This document shows positions 21,568-33,530 of a stretch of 64,000 nt of DNA, in pieces. The stretch covers positions 317,133,077-317,197,076 of the forward strand of contig NC_057813.1 in NCBI RefSeq assembly GCF_018294505.1, written 5' to 3'. Within the stretch, counting starts at the first letter, position 1; each line of letters begins with the position of its first letter. The DNA is from Triticum aestivum. Lineage: Eukaryota > Streptophyta > Magnoliopsida > Poales > Poaceae. The position numbers and the translations under genes were made by a program. The notes below the pieces were generated by a model. It saw nothing but the letters and a program-made list of their open reading frames with translations, ran no database searches and had not been told where the DNA came from.

Positions 21568-23576
21568 ATGTCTGATCAAAGTGATAGTCAGAACAAATCA
21601 GAGGAGTAGATGGACTTGAGCATGGGCACTAGTCCCTCTGGAAGCTATGATGAAGGTAGCAGGAGCACACAATGTAACCTGCCTAACGCTCAGACTAGGC
21701 ATAGGAAGAAGAAAACTTCAAACTCTGAGGATGAGGACTTTGAGATTGAAGAATTTAGGTCAAAGAAGAAGGTGCTAAAGAAGGAATATGTTGATGCTGC
21801 TTCAACCAAGCCAGGATAGCACAAGAAAGCACCTGCGAGGAGAGTGCCAGTGTCTAAGGCCAGGGGATCAACTCAAGAGACCATGGTATTTACACTTGAG
21901 CAAAGAAAAGGTGAAGAGGGCAAGAAAAGGGCCAGGAAAACCACTTCTAAGTGCTTGGAAATCCATCTATGAGGAGAAACTCTGCTGGTGAGGAGGAAGA
22001 GGAAGAAGAGGGTGCTGCACCAACACCTCCAGCTAAGTCACAAAAGCTGATGGAGGATGCCAACAAGTCTGGGGCTGCTCCTTCAAAGCCCAAGACAACC
22101 CCCAAAGCTCCAGCTCAAGCCTCCAAGACAACACCTAAGAGAAGCAGCAGGAACATCCCTGCTGCAGAAAAGAACAAGGCCCTAGTGCCTGAAGTTGAGG
22201 AAGAAGATGCTGAAGCCCAAGTACTTAGGAAGCTCAAGCCAAAAATTCCAAACCATGATGACAATCATCCAGTGGCTGAGAATCTGAAAGAAAGGAAAGA
22301 TGCAGGTCTCAGATTGTGGAGACAAGCTGATCCATATGAAGTGAGGAGAAGGACAATTGTGGACTATAGATTCCACGCCAAAGAACAACAAGATTTTTAT
22401 GAAACAGTGCAGCTTGACAAGAAGCCCATCGTTAGTGACATGAAGAGGGTTGATTGGGAGTATATTGATGAGAACGAAGACCATTTCCCTGGAGTGCATG
22501 AGAGCTTCAAGCTCATAATGCAGTTTTACTCTACAGCTCATTTCTCTCCAGATGGAAAGATAGTGTGGATGACTGAAGGAACAAGATACCAGTCTACTGT
22601 GGATGAGTGGGCAAAGCTCATCAAAGCACCCAAGGAGCATGATAAAGACATTGATGTCTATGCTAAGAAAAAGAAAGACCATAACTCCATGGCAAACATG
22701 TACGAGGAAATACCTGACAAAGCTTTGGAGACTCACAAGCTAGGGTCAGTGTACTACTTGATGTCTCGTCTGGCCACTATGAACACCATATTGAGGCACA
22801 CCTTGTTGCCCAAATCAGGAGATCACAGGATGATCAGAGGACATTCCATCAATCTTCTTCAGATGTTTGATTTGCCATAGAAATTCAAAGTCATGAGTTT
22901 GATTGTGGAGACAATCAAGAGAACAACTGTTGATCAGAAGAGGTCATGTGGGTATGCTCCACACATACAAATGCCGATCAACTCCAAGATGCCCAAGGGA
23001 GTGTGCTTGTTGGACAAAGAGCATCTGCCTTTGAAGCCTGACTTTGAGGACAACACTATTTTCATGACAGCTAAAGATCCAACATCCCTAGAGGCTCAAG
23101 AAAAGAGACAAAAAGCTAAAGCTAAGAAGGCAGCTAAGATGCCAAGTGCTGAAGAAGCTTCAGAAGTATTCCTCAAGTCAAAGCAAGACCAGCTTGGATA
23201 TCTTATTCAAGCAACCTTGAGAATTGAGAAAGGACTGGCCACCCTGACTCGGAACCAGGAGAGCTTGGAGAGGATCATTGAAACCAAATTCTATGATCTT
23301 GACTTGAAGGTGACTGAAATTCAGACAACATTTGAAGAGCTACATGAAGAAGTAGAAGAGAGGAAGGGAAAAGCAACTACACAAGTGTTTTGCAGAGTGC
23401 CCAGGGCACAGAGGTCTCCAGTAGTGCCAGTGCTAGACACAAGAGCCACAGCTTCAGCACCTACAGCCACAGCTCCAGTTACCCCTCCAGTGGAAACTCC
23501 ACCAGCTCCATCATCTTCCACTGATGCTTTCATCCTTGGAGTCATCTCAACACCTCCTCCCGAAGATCAAGCCTAG
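21568..23576 (+). pseudogene. ORF2 protein of the Sirevirus-like family, copy 1, broken
   Basis: The start at 21568 matches the start region of copy 2 at about 48303. The protein has an acidic/basic Ser- and Lys-rich N-terminal third, a central globular part (about 22240-23060) and a predicted coiled coil near 23160-23370 (leucine-rich, ending with the DLDLKVTEIQ block), then a Pro/Ala/Thr-rich tail. The central part resembles a domain annotated in grass genomes as 'putative plant transposon protein' (from memory, Pfam PF20167); its activity is not known to me. Lesions: TAG at codon 14, a stop at 21817, frameshifts before 21951, about 57 bases missing near 22513 relative to copy 2, and TAG at 22878-22880. 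No RT or integrase motif is present. Confidence 0.7.
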
Positions 23577-24098
23577 AGAGTCGCATAGCACTATGCATTT
23601 CAAGCTTTTTGGTAAATTGTTGCCAAAGGGGGAGAAAGTGTATAGATCATAGGCTTCGGAGAGAGAGAGAGAGAGAGCTTTGCTTCTTTTGCTAATTATT
23701 TGCTTTGCTAGCTTGGTTGAGACACTTTATGTTTTGTGTGAGATACTCTGTATGGTCATGTGTTTGATCATATTATGCTTAATGCTTGTGCTTGAATGAT
23801 GACATGACATTATCTATCTCTTATGTATGATCATTCTCTTTGCCTTGGTGATGAGTGCTTGTTCTTATTTTTCTATCATTTTGAGCGCCCCACCAAGATG
23901 TATGTGACATGTAAGTGTAAACCATGATCCTATTTAATTGTGCATTTGCATTTAAAAGCAAATTTTAAATAATGCACAAATTTAGGGGGAGCTCTTGCTT
24001 ATCACATACTTCTCAAAGCGACGTTGTATTTCATTCTTATTATCATTTCTCGAAGCTTTGATCTATATGTTGACATCAATTACCAAAAAGGGGGAGAT
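23577..24098 (+). promoter_or_regulatory. 3' untranslated tail with three polypurine-like tracts
   Basis: Purine tracts occur at 23625-23635 (AAAGGGGGAGA), 23984-23990 (AGGGGGA) and 24085-24097 (AAAAAGGGGGAGA). The last lies directly before the LTR start and is the likely primer for plus-strand DNA synthesis. The others are spaced duplicates. The same three recur in copy 2. A GA microsatellite lies near 23658-23677. Confidence 0.65.
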
Positions 24099-25769
24099 TG
24101 AAAGTGGAACTAATCCCTGGGTGGTTTTGGTAATTCCTAAAAATATATAGTTCATTGAACTAATGCTCTTTCAAGATGATCATTTCAGAAAGTTCAATGA
24201 TTGGCATGGCATGGACTAGAGATGTGGACCCCTCAAAATGCTAAGGACACATATTGGCAATAAGCTCAAGACTCTACCTTTTTCATTTAAGTGATCCAAG
24301 ATCACATTGAGTCAATAGGAAAGCCAATACTATTAAAATGGGATGAGGTGTTTCTTAATGGCTTACTTGCTCAAAATGCTTAGTGATATGCTCCAAAATC
24401 CTCAACCACTTTCTCATTTCCACATATGTCCTAAACCTAAAAGTCGAACTCGGCCCGACCGATTTGATCTATCCGGCGCCACCGAGTTTCATTTGACATA
24501 GCCACTGCCACAAACCCTAGTCACTTTGCTTTCACCGATAGGGATCTCGGTCTCACCAAGATGGGATTGCATACTCATTGTTTCCTTTTTGTAACATTTC
24601 GGTCCCACCAAAATGAGTGAATCGGTCCCACCGAGTCTGCAATGCAAATTCACTATTTCCTCTTCATAACACTTTGGTCCCACCGAAGTGAGCGAATTGG
24701 TCCCATCGAGTTTGCCTCACCAACTCTCTATGTGCCTTTTGCTGAAATTGTCCGATGGAGTTTATGTGATCGGTGACACTGAGATTACGATATGCCCTAA
24801 CCCTAGCATATCGGTCCCACCAAGATGACAGTGTCGATCCCACCGAAAAGCCTAAGGTTCATATTTTGACCTGAATTGGTCTGACCGAGTTTTACCATTC
24901 GGTCTCACCGAGTTTGGGAATCTGTGTGTAACAGTTAGATTCTGTGTGGAGGCTATACATACCCCTCCACCCACTTTTCATTTGTGAGGAGGGCCATCAG
25001 AACGTGCCTACACTTTCAGCATTCATTTTCTGAGAGAGAACCACCTACTCATGTGTTGAGACCAAGATATTCCCATCCAACCACAAGAATCTTGATCTCT
25101 AGCCTTCCCCAAGTTGCTTTCCACTCAAATCATCTTTCCATCATAGCCAAATCTGTGAGAGAGTTGAGTGTTGGGGAGACTATCATTTGAAGCACAAGAG
25201 CAAGGAGTTCATCATCAACACACCATCTATTACCTTTTGGAGAGTGGTGTCTCCTAGATTGGTTAGCTGTCACTTGGGAGCCTCCGTCAAGATTGTCGAG
25301 TTTAACCAAGGAGCTTGTAAGGGCAAGGAGATCACCTACTTCGTGAAGATCTACCCGAGGTAAGTCCTTCGTGGGTGATGGCCATGGTGGGATAGAGAAG
25401 GTTGCTTCTTCGTGGACCCTTCATGGGTGGAGCCCTCCGTGGACTCATGCAACCGTTACCCTTCATTGGTTGAAGTCTCCATGAACGTGGATGTACAATA
25501 GCACCACCTACCGGAACCACGCCAAAAATATCTGTGTCAACATTGCGTTTGCTCCCTCCGAACCCCTCCCATTTACTTTCTTGCAAGTTGCATGCTTTAC
25601 TTTCTGCTGCTCATATACTCTTTGCATGCTTTCTTGAATTGTGTTAAGATTGCTTGACTTGTGCTAAGTTGCTAAAAATCTGCCATGAACTAAAATTGGG
25701 AAAAGGTTAAGTTTTTATTTGGTCAAGTAGTCTAATCACCCCCCTCTAGACATACTTTCGATCCTATAG
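24099..25769 (+). repeat. 3' LTR of Sirevirus-like copy 1
   Basis: Starts TGAAAGTGGAAC after the polypurine tract and is colinear with the 5' LTR at 31797-33447. It contains about a dozen copies of a TCGGTCCCACCGA-like motif between 24440 and 24920. A TATA-like stretch lies near 24950-24960, followed by a transcribed-leader-like part. It ends at about 25769, where the terminal CCTACCA of the sister LTR reads CCTATAG. No primer site follows. Confidence 0.75.
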
Positions 25770-26520
25770 GTTAACTGTCTGATCTTCTAGTATGTCATAC
25801 ATTGTGCAATGTGGTGCTCAGTTAACATTTGGTTCGTTTGTTGTGGTGTTTAGTTAACTGTTTGGTTCAATTCTGCAATGCGATGTTCAATAGTTGTGGC
25901 TGCATTCTGTTATTGTATACCTTGTGAGAAGTAAATCGAATTTGGCTGTACTAAATACATAAGAAACAAATACAATTGCTATATTCCCAAGTTGTTAAGC
26001 ATGCTTGGTTTGGTTAACTGTCTGATCTTCTATTAGGAATATGTTATATTGTCCAATGTGGTGCTCAGTTAACGTTTGGTTCATTTGTTGTGGTGTTTAG
26101 TTAACTATTTGGTTCAATTCTACAATGTGATGTTCAATTGTTGTTGGTGCATTTTGTTATTGTATACCTTGTGAGAAATAAATTGAATTTGGTTGTACGA
26201 AATACATGAGAAACAAATACAATTCCTACATTTCCAAGTTGTTAAGCATGCTTGGTTTGGTTAACTGTCTGATCTTCTAGTAGGAGTATGTTATATTGTG
26301 CAATGTGGCGCTCAGTTAATGTTTGGTTCATTTGTTGTGGTGTTTAGTTAACTGCTTGGTTCAATTCTGAATGCGATGTCCAATTGTCGTGGGTATTTTG
26401 TATTGTTATGCATGTGAGGAATAAATTGAATTTGGCTGCACTTAATACATGAGAAACATCTACAAGTGCTATATTTCCTAGTTCTTAATCATGCTTGGTT
26501 TGGATAAATGGGTTTTCCAT
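25769..26520. repeat. About 245-bp tandem repeat, three units
   Basis: The block beginning GGTTAACTGTCTGATCTTCT starts at 25769, 26012 and 26259. Each unit also contains GTGGTGTTTAGTTAACT and a stretch ending ACATGAGAAACAAATAC. The third unit is the most divergent and fades out near 26510. No coding frame is conserved. It lies just upstream of the B3-like fragment and may be part of the same captured gene or transposon. Confidence 0.8.
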
Positions 26521-26643
26521 GTGGCTTGAATTAATCTGATGAATTTGCAATGTACTTATTTTTCATCAACATATTTTACTGATAGCATGTGAACCCTCAC
26601 TTAACCTGATGACTAACTACCTTATATGTGTTGCAGGGAAACA

Positions 26644-27279
26644 ATGGGAGGCACTGAGGTTTACAATCGAGGTTAGCACACGCATGGTCCATTGTCTAAT
26701 AGCACCTGCAATTGAAGAAACCATTCTACTATTTAGGTTTTAACAATTTGGTCTTGCACATGTAGGTCCTGCTGCCGGAGGTTTTGACTCACTGTTCACC
26801 CTTTTTGCATATGGGGAAATGAGTTGTCCATGAATATCAATCAAGTCAAGAAACTTAGAAAGATTGTTAGGATAAAGAAATTAGCGACAAAAAACAACAA
26901 GATCTTTGTCTGCACAATGAAGAAGACATCAGTTCACTACAAGATGGTACTAACTATTATACCTTGCCTTTTTTATTTTGCCCCATTTCCAATATAGAGA
27001 AGATATTTATGCACATCATTGTTCTTGCCTTTCCAAAGCAGTTCACTCATGATTACCTCTCAAACCACCTCTATGGTCAAGAGGCGAGGACGGTTTTCAT
27101 ACAATACCCACGGTTCAATATTGAAGTGTTCCTGAAGAGGACGAAGGATGGACGGTCAATCATCCACAGGCACTGGCCTAAAGTTGCGAAGACCTTCAAC
27201 ATCAATGAAGGCTCAATATTCGCCTTCTGCTTCAGCAGTTTTCTAGATAAGATGCATCTGTCTATGTACCGTCTATGAT
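26644..27279 (+). pseudogene. B3 DNA-binding-domain-like gene fragment with an intron
   Basis: B3 domains bind DNA in plant transcription factors in the nucleus. The better part is two exons: 26830-26946 (39 codons, Lys-rich) and 27042-27279. They join in phase 0 across an intron with GT at 26947 and AG at 27040-27041. The second exon reads like the middle and end of a B3 domain, with HWPKVAKTFNI and the FAFCFSSF block, and stops at 27279. A short upstream exon (26644-26672, followed by GT) and another at about 26766 lead to a TGA before the 26830 ATG, so the full model is broken. It has no target duplication or gene neighbours, so capture by a transposon is plausible. Assignment to B3 rests on pattern recognition only. 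Confidence 0.5.
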
Positions 27280-28417
27280 GCTAATTTTGAAAGGTTCTAG
27301 ATGTTGCATGTGAAACTTGGTGCTGGTGCAGTTGTGTAATGGGGTAGCTGAGTGCTGAAGCTATATTATGTTGTACTCTGATGTATTTCAATTATGAAAT
27401 CTTGCTTCCTTAATATGGAAATGAAATGTATTGTGTGCTTAATATGAAATGTAAATTAGATTAATAAATTGATTATTAATAATAGGGCAATTAGCCTGCT
27501 AATTGGGGTCTTCTATTGCAAACAGTTATTGAGAAAACACCGTGGGCGATGACCTCAGGCAACGCACACAGTTTCTAGGAATAAACCATGTTGGATCAAT
27601 GAACAATTACACATGACATCCTCTTGAAAACTGTTTGCGTTAGGCCACCTTGCGCAAACGTTTACCACATAAAAACTGTGTGTGATTGACACCCTTTTGC
27701 CACACAGTTTATTCTACGCATTGTGTGTGATGCATTCAATAACGTAAAATGGTAAAATTGTTAATATCGTGTGCAATGGCAATTCTATCACAAACGGTTT
27801 AATGGGGAAAATTGTGTGTGATGTACCTGCAAACGGAAACATTTTCCTTTGGAGCGACTGTGTGGGATGTATATACGAACGGAAACGTTTAGCGGGGACT
27901 GAGAGTGTGGGATCTACTTACGATTGGAAACGATTTCGCTTATTTAATTCTATTTTTAGCACTACTGTACGTATAACCATATTTGATCGTCGCACGTCGC
28001 GCATGACCTCATTTTGCCGAACGTGTGTACTAGGAGGGCATATCCCTGACGGTTTCTGGGTCGTGTGGGAAGGACCCCCCTATCGCAGTCACTCACTAGG
28101 GGACGGTTCAGAACACCATCGCGGAAAGGGGTTAAAAACCATTTGTATAGCACCTCGCTGTACCAGTGATTCCACCTCCCAAAAATCACATATATTCCAA
28201 ATAATTCTCCGTAAATTTTTATCGCGTTTGGAATTTTTTTGATATGGATATTATGCGAAAGAAAAAAAACATGCAAAAAACATGAACTGGCACTGGGTGC
28301 TGGATCAATATGTTAGGTCCAAAAATAATATAAAATGTTGCCAAAAGTATGTAAAAGTTGTATAATGTTGGCATAGAACAATAAAAAATTATAGATACAA
28401 TAGAGACGTATCATGTA
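27280..28417. other. Non-coding stretch, possible DNA-transposon subterminal region
   Basis: No gene is supported. From 27530 to about 27950 there are repeated degenerate motifs of the type GTGTGTGATG, AAACGGTTT and ACGGAAACG in both orientations, as often seen near the ends of grass CACTA or Harbinger elements. I could not find matching terminal inverted repeats. From about 28280 to 28417 lies an AT-rich piece of another repeat ending near GAGACGTATCA. Confidence 0.4.
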
Positions 28418-29640
28418 TCATCAAAGTAGACAACTAGAAACAGTCCAATAAAATCACGTAATACTTCGTTCATTCATCTCATGAAAGTGCTAGGTGCAAT
28501 AGTTAACCCAAAAGGCATGACTAACCACTCATATAAGCCAAACTTAGTTTTAAATGTTGTCTTCCATTCATCTACCAATTTCATACGAATTTGATGGTAT
28601 CCATTATACAAATCATCTTTGGAGAATATTGTATATCCACTTAAATCATCAAGCATATCATATAGCTAGGAATAGGATGACGATAACAAATAGTAATATT
28701 ATTAATGGATCTACAATCAACACACATACGTGATGTACCATCCTTTTTCGGCACTCGAATAATAGGAACAACACAAGGACTAAGGGATTCATGTATATAG
28801 CCATTGTCGAGCAGCTATTGTACTTGACACATAATCTCCTTCGTCTCATTTAGATTGGTACGACATGGCGCACGGTTGTCCCGTGATGCACTAGGAATTA
28901 AGTCAATCTGATGTTCAATCCCTCGAATAGGTGGTGACCCCGATTGCATGTCTTGTGGGAATATGTCAGCGAACTCCTACAAAATGTTAGTGACAACAGG
29001 AGGCAAAGAGGAAGGCACATCCGGGAATGAATATAATGCCCCTTTGCACACAAAAGCATAGCAAACAAATTTGCTGAAATCTAGATCCTTATTATCAGAT
29101 TTGGTGGCAAGTAAACATCCACTTTCAGTTTAGTTTCAGAGGCAACATGAGATGATGGTTTGTTATTAGGCTTAATTTGTTGCTCAAATTCTTTTGCCAC
29201 AATCTGATTTTCACTCTTGTTTTGCTCCTATTTTGCTTTACTAAATGTGTTCAGGAGACATAGGAAGCAAAGTAATATGTTTATCCTTATGAACAAGAGC
29301 ATACTAATTGTTTCTACCATGGTGTACAATTTTTTTATCAAATTGCCATGGCCTACCAAGTAATACGGAACATGCTTGCATGGGTACCACATCACAATCA
29401 GCATGATCGACATATCTAGCAATACTAAAATGCACACACACAGTACGTGTTACCTTAACCTTGTCGTTGTTGTTGAACCATTGTTTGTAGTACGGATGAG
29501 AATATGGATTGGTGGTGAGAGATAGCTTCTCCACCATCTCCATGCTAGCCAAGTTGTTGCAACTCCCTCCATCTATGATGACGTGAACAGAACATTGTCC
29601 CACCATCTCCATGCATTGAACATTTATAAGCAAATTCAAT
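28418..29640 (-). pseudogene. CRM-like remnant 1: protease, linker and start of RT
   Basis: On the minus strand this reads protease (Asp-Gly-Gly-Ser motif near 29575), flap, LLGRPW, charged linker, then RT up to the TNAP region near 28490. It is the same family as the array at 1-21560 in opposite orientation. It ends at 28418 just before the YFDD motif and begins abruptly near 29640. Several stops and frameshifts interrupt it. LTR and gag are absent. Confidence 0.75.
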
Positions 29641-31796
29641 ATGAGGCAAGCATTTTCCCCACATTTTTAGGTTATTCTTCAAAACAGCCCTAAGCATAGA
29701 GACAAAGTTCTATTGACTACTTCAGTTTGACCATCAGTTTGGGGGTGACATGTAGTACTAAAAAGCAGTTTAGTTCCCAACTTAGCCCATAAACATCTCC
29801 AAAAGTGGCTAAGAAATTTAGTACCACAATCTAAAACAATTGTATTTGGCATACCCTGCAGGCGAATAATTTCACGAAAGAACAAATCAGCAACATTAGT
29901 AGCATCATCGCTCTTATGACATGGTACGAAGTGTGCCATTTTCGAAAACCTATCCACGACAACAAATATGCTATCCATCCCCTTATTTGTTTGAGGTAAA
30001 CCTAAAACAAAGTCCATAGATATGTCCTCCCTTGGAACACTAGGTACAGGCAAAGGCATATAAACCAAGAGGATTGAGTCGTGACTTAGCTTTTTGACGT
30101 GTAGTGGAGCGAGCAACAAAACACTCAATATCCCGTCTCATCTTTGGACAAAAGAAATGTGTAGCAAGCACATCCTTCATCTCCTTCATGTCAAAATGTC
30201 CCATTAATCCTCCTCCATACGCCTCCTTCAACAATAAAAGACGAACAGAGATAGCTGGAATGCACAACTTGTTAGCATAGAACATGAATCATCATTAATG
30301 ATGAACTTGTTCCACGTTCTTCCTTCTTTATAATTTTGCACCACATCTTGAAATTTTGCATCATGCACATATTGATCTTTGATGGTCTCCAAACCAAAAT
30401 TTTTGAAGTCAAGTCATGAAAGCATAGTATAACGATGAGACAATGCATCAACAATAACATTTTCTTTACCCTTCTTGTGTTTAATGACATAAGGAAAAGT
30501 CTCAATGAATTCAACCCACTTAGCATGTCTACAGTTCATCTTTGCTTGACTTCTAATATGTTTCAAAGATTCAGGATCAGAATGTATAGCAAATTCTTTG
30601 GGTTATAAATAATGTTGCCATGTATCCAAAGTCCGAACAAGAGCAATAATTCCTTATCATAAGTAGAATAGTTAAGACTAGGCCCACTCAATTTTTTAGA
30701 AAAGTATGCAACAGGTTTACCATCTTGTAATAACACACCTCCTAATCCAATTCCACTAGCATCACAATCAAGCTAAAAAGTCTTATTAAAATCAGGAAGT
30801 TGGAGTAAAGGAGTGTGTGTCAACTTATCTTTCAATACCGTGAAGGCTTCTTCCTGTGCGCTACCCCAAACAAAAGGCACATCCTTCTTTGTAAGCTCAT
30901 TGATATGCGCAACAATGGTGCTGAAATCTCCCACAAAACGCCTATAAAAACCAGCGAGTCCAAGAAATGTCCTCACTTCTGTGACTGTTTAGGGCTGCGG
31001 CCAACTCCCAAAAGCTTCAATCTTGGCTTTATCAACTTCAATTCCCTATGGAGTAACAACATAGCCAGGAAAAGATACTCGGTCGGTGCAAAAGGTGCAC
31101 TTCCCAAGGTTGCCAAAAAACGCGCATCACATAGAACAATAAAAACAACACGTAAATGTTCCAAATGTTCCTCCAAAGATCTGCTATAAATTAGTATATC
31201 ATCAAAATAGACTACCAGAAATCATCCAATAAAAGCACGTAAAACTTCGTTCATTAATCTCATGAAAGTGCTAGGTGCATTAGTTAACCCAAAAGGCATG
31301 ACTAACCACTCATATAAGCCAAACTTAGTTTTAAATGTTGTTTTCCATTCATCTCCCAATTTCATATGAATTTGATGGTATCCACTATGCAAATCAACTT
31401 TGGAGAATATTATATATCCACTTAATTCATCAAGCATATCATCTAGCCTAGGAATAGGATGATAATAACGAATAGTAATATTTTCAATGGATCTACAATC
31501 AACACACATACGTGATGGACCATCCTTTTTCGGCTCTAGAATAGTAGGAACAACACAAGGACTAAGGGATTCACATATATAACCTCCGTCGAGCAGCTCT
31601 TGTACTTGACACATAATCTCCTTCGTCTCCTCTAGATTCGTACGGTACGACGCACAATTGGGCAGTGATGCACCGGTAATTAAGTCAATCTAATGCTCAA
31701 TCCCTCGAATAGGTGGTAATCCCGGTGGCATGTCTTGTGGGAAGACGTCAGCAAACTCCTGCAAAATGTAAGTGATAACAGTTGGCAAAGAGGAAG
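29641..31796 (-). pseudogene. CRM-like remnant 2: RT, RNase H and integrase
   Basis: On the minus strand the order is linker and RT (from 31796), thumb and connection, RNase H, then integrase up to the PHIEFAY block at about 29641. RT contains the TNAP block near 31275 and the strand carrying the active site near 31200, where the frame is broken. The integrase core lies near 29690-30060 and the zinc region near 30100-30240. Multiple stops are present. The right side is cut exactly at 31796 by the LTR of the Sirevirus-like element. The left side is joined directly to remnant 1, with no LTR or gag between. Confidence 0.8.
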
Positions 31797-33447
31797 TGAA
31801 AGTGCAAATTATCCCCAGGTGATTTTGGTAATTCATAACAACATATAGCACATTGAACTAATAGCCATTCAAGTTAAATGTTTAAGAAAGTTCAATAATT
31901 GGCATGGCATGGACTAGAGATATGGACCCCTCAAAATGCTAAGGACACATATTCGCAAAAGCTCAAGACTCTTCATTTCCATTTTAGTGATCCAAGATCA
32001 CATTGAGTCCATAGGGAAAGCCAATACTATTAAAAGGGGATGAGGTGTTGCTTAATGATCTACTTGCTCAAAATGCTTAGCTATATGCTCCAAAGCCCTC
32101 AACCACTTTCTCATATCCAAATTTGTCCTAAACATAAAGTCAAAATCGGTCCCACCAATTTGATTTATCCAGCGCCACCGAGTTCACTTGACATAGCCAT
32201 AGCCAGAAACCCTAATCAGTTCGGTGTCGCCGATAGGGATCTCGGTATCACCGAGATGGGATTGAAAACTCTCTGTTTCCCTTCATAATGTTTCGATCAT
32301 ACCGAAATGAGGGATCGGTCCCACTGAGTTCGCAATGCAATCTTTTTGTTTCCTTTTCGTAACGTTTCGGTCTCACCGAATGATCGGTCCCATCGAGTTT
32401 GCTTGACTAAGTCTCTATTTGCTTATTGCTAAAATCAGTCACACCGAGTTCATGCGACCGGTCCCACCAAGATGAGGTTTTCCCGTAACCCTAGTGCATC
32501 GGTCCCACCGAGTTGATCTCATCGGTCCCACCAAAAAACCTAACGTTCACATTTTGAACTAGATCGGTCCCATTGAGTTTCTTTATTCGGTCTGACCGAG
32601 TTTGGTAAAATGTGTGCAACTGTTAGATTTTTCATGGAGGCTATATATACCCCTCCACCCCTTCTCCATTTGCGAGAGAGCCATCCGAATGTGCCTACAC
32701 TTCCACTACTTATTTTTTGAGAGAGAACCACCTACTCATGGGTTGAGACCAAGACATTCCAATCCAACCACAAGAATCTTGATCTCTAGTCTTCCCCAAG
32801 TTGCTTTCCACTCAAATCATCTTTCCACCATATCCAAATCTGTGAGAGAGAGTTGAGTGTTGGGGAGACTATCATTTGAAGCACAAGAGCAAGGAGTTCA
32901 TCATGAACACACCATCTATTACCTTTTGGAGAGTGGTGTCTCCTAGATTGGTTATGTGTCACTTGGGAGCCTCCGTCAAGATTGTGGAGTTGAACCAAGG
33001 AGTTTGTAAGGGCAAGGAGATTTCCTACTTCGTGAAGATCTACCCAAGTGAGGCAAGTCCTTCGTGGGCGATGGCTACGGTGGGATAGACAAGGTTGCTT
33101 ATTCATGGACCCTTCATGGGTGGAGCCCTCCGTGGACTCGCACAACCGTTACCCTTTGTGGGTTGAAGTCCCCATTAACTTGGATGTACGATAGCACCAC
33201 CTATCGGGACCATGCCAAAAATCTCTGTGTCTACATTGCGTTTGCCCTCTCCAAACCCTTCCCTTTTACCTTCATATGCAATGTTTTACATTCCGCTGCT
33301 ACACTCTTAGAATTGCATGTGTAGGTTAATTGCTTAACTTGTGTTAAGTTGCTAAAATCTGCCGAGACTTAAAATTGGGAAAAGGCTAGATTTTTATTTG
33401 GTCAAGTAGTCTAATCACCCCCCCTAGAAATACTTTCGATCCTACCA
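31797..33447 (+). repeat. 5' LTR of the Sirevirus-like element
   Basis: 1651 bases, TGAAAGTGCAAA to ...CCTACCA. The primer site follows one base later. It contains an array of TCGGTCCCACCGA-like motifs between 32140 and 32610, then a TATA-like box and a leader with several short frames that I do not regard as genes. Confidence 0.85.
32642..32650 (+). promoter_or_regulatory. TATA-like box in the Sirevirus-like LTR
   Basis: TATATATAC lies directly before CCCTCCACCCC and just after the palindromic motif array. Copy 1 has a weaker version near 24954. Position and context fit the start of the LTR transcript. Confidence 0.5.
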
Positions 33448-33448
33448 G

Positions 33449-33460
33449 TGGTATCAGAGC
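33449..33460 (+). promoter_or_regulatory. Primer binding site, initiator Met tRNA type
   Basis: TGGTATCAGAGC, one base after the LTR. It matches the 3' end of initiator methionine tRNA, the usual primer of plant Ty1/copia elements and chromoviruses. Confidence 0.85.
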
Positions 33461-33530
33461 TTTGGTCTCCATTTTCCTTGGTTTCCATAGTTTTGGTGAA
33501 CATACCCTTGGTTTCACAACCTAGGAGAGT

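Larger units (their letters stand above)
21561..25769 (+). mobile_element. 3' part of a Sirevirus-like, pol-less LTR retrotransposon
   Basis: This piece carries ORF2, a 500-base tail with three polypurine-like tracts, and a 3' LTR. The second, more complete member of the same family spans 31797-61595 and shows the same order. The 5' half (LTR, gag) is not seen because the CRM-like array abuts it at 21560. The array probably inserted just upstream of or into ORF2, with the rest of this element beyond the left edge of the window. Confidence 0.75.

Noticed and set aside
32786..33145. Small proteins in the Sirevirus-like LTR leader, both strands
   Set aside because: They are not preserved in frame between the LTR copies at 24099 and 31797.
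33449..33460. tRNA gene fragments at TGGTATCAGAGC-type sites
   Set aside because: Only 10 to 19 bases match and they lie directly after LTRs, so they are primer sites and not tRNA genes.
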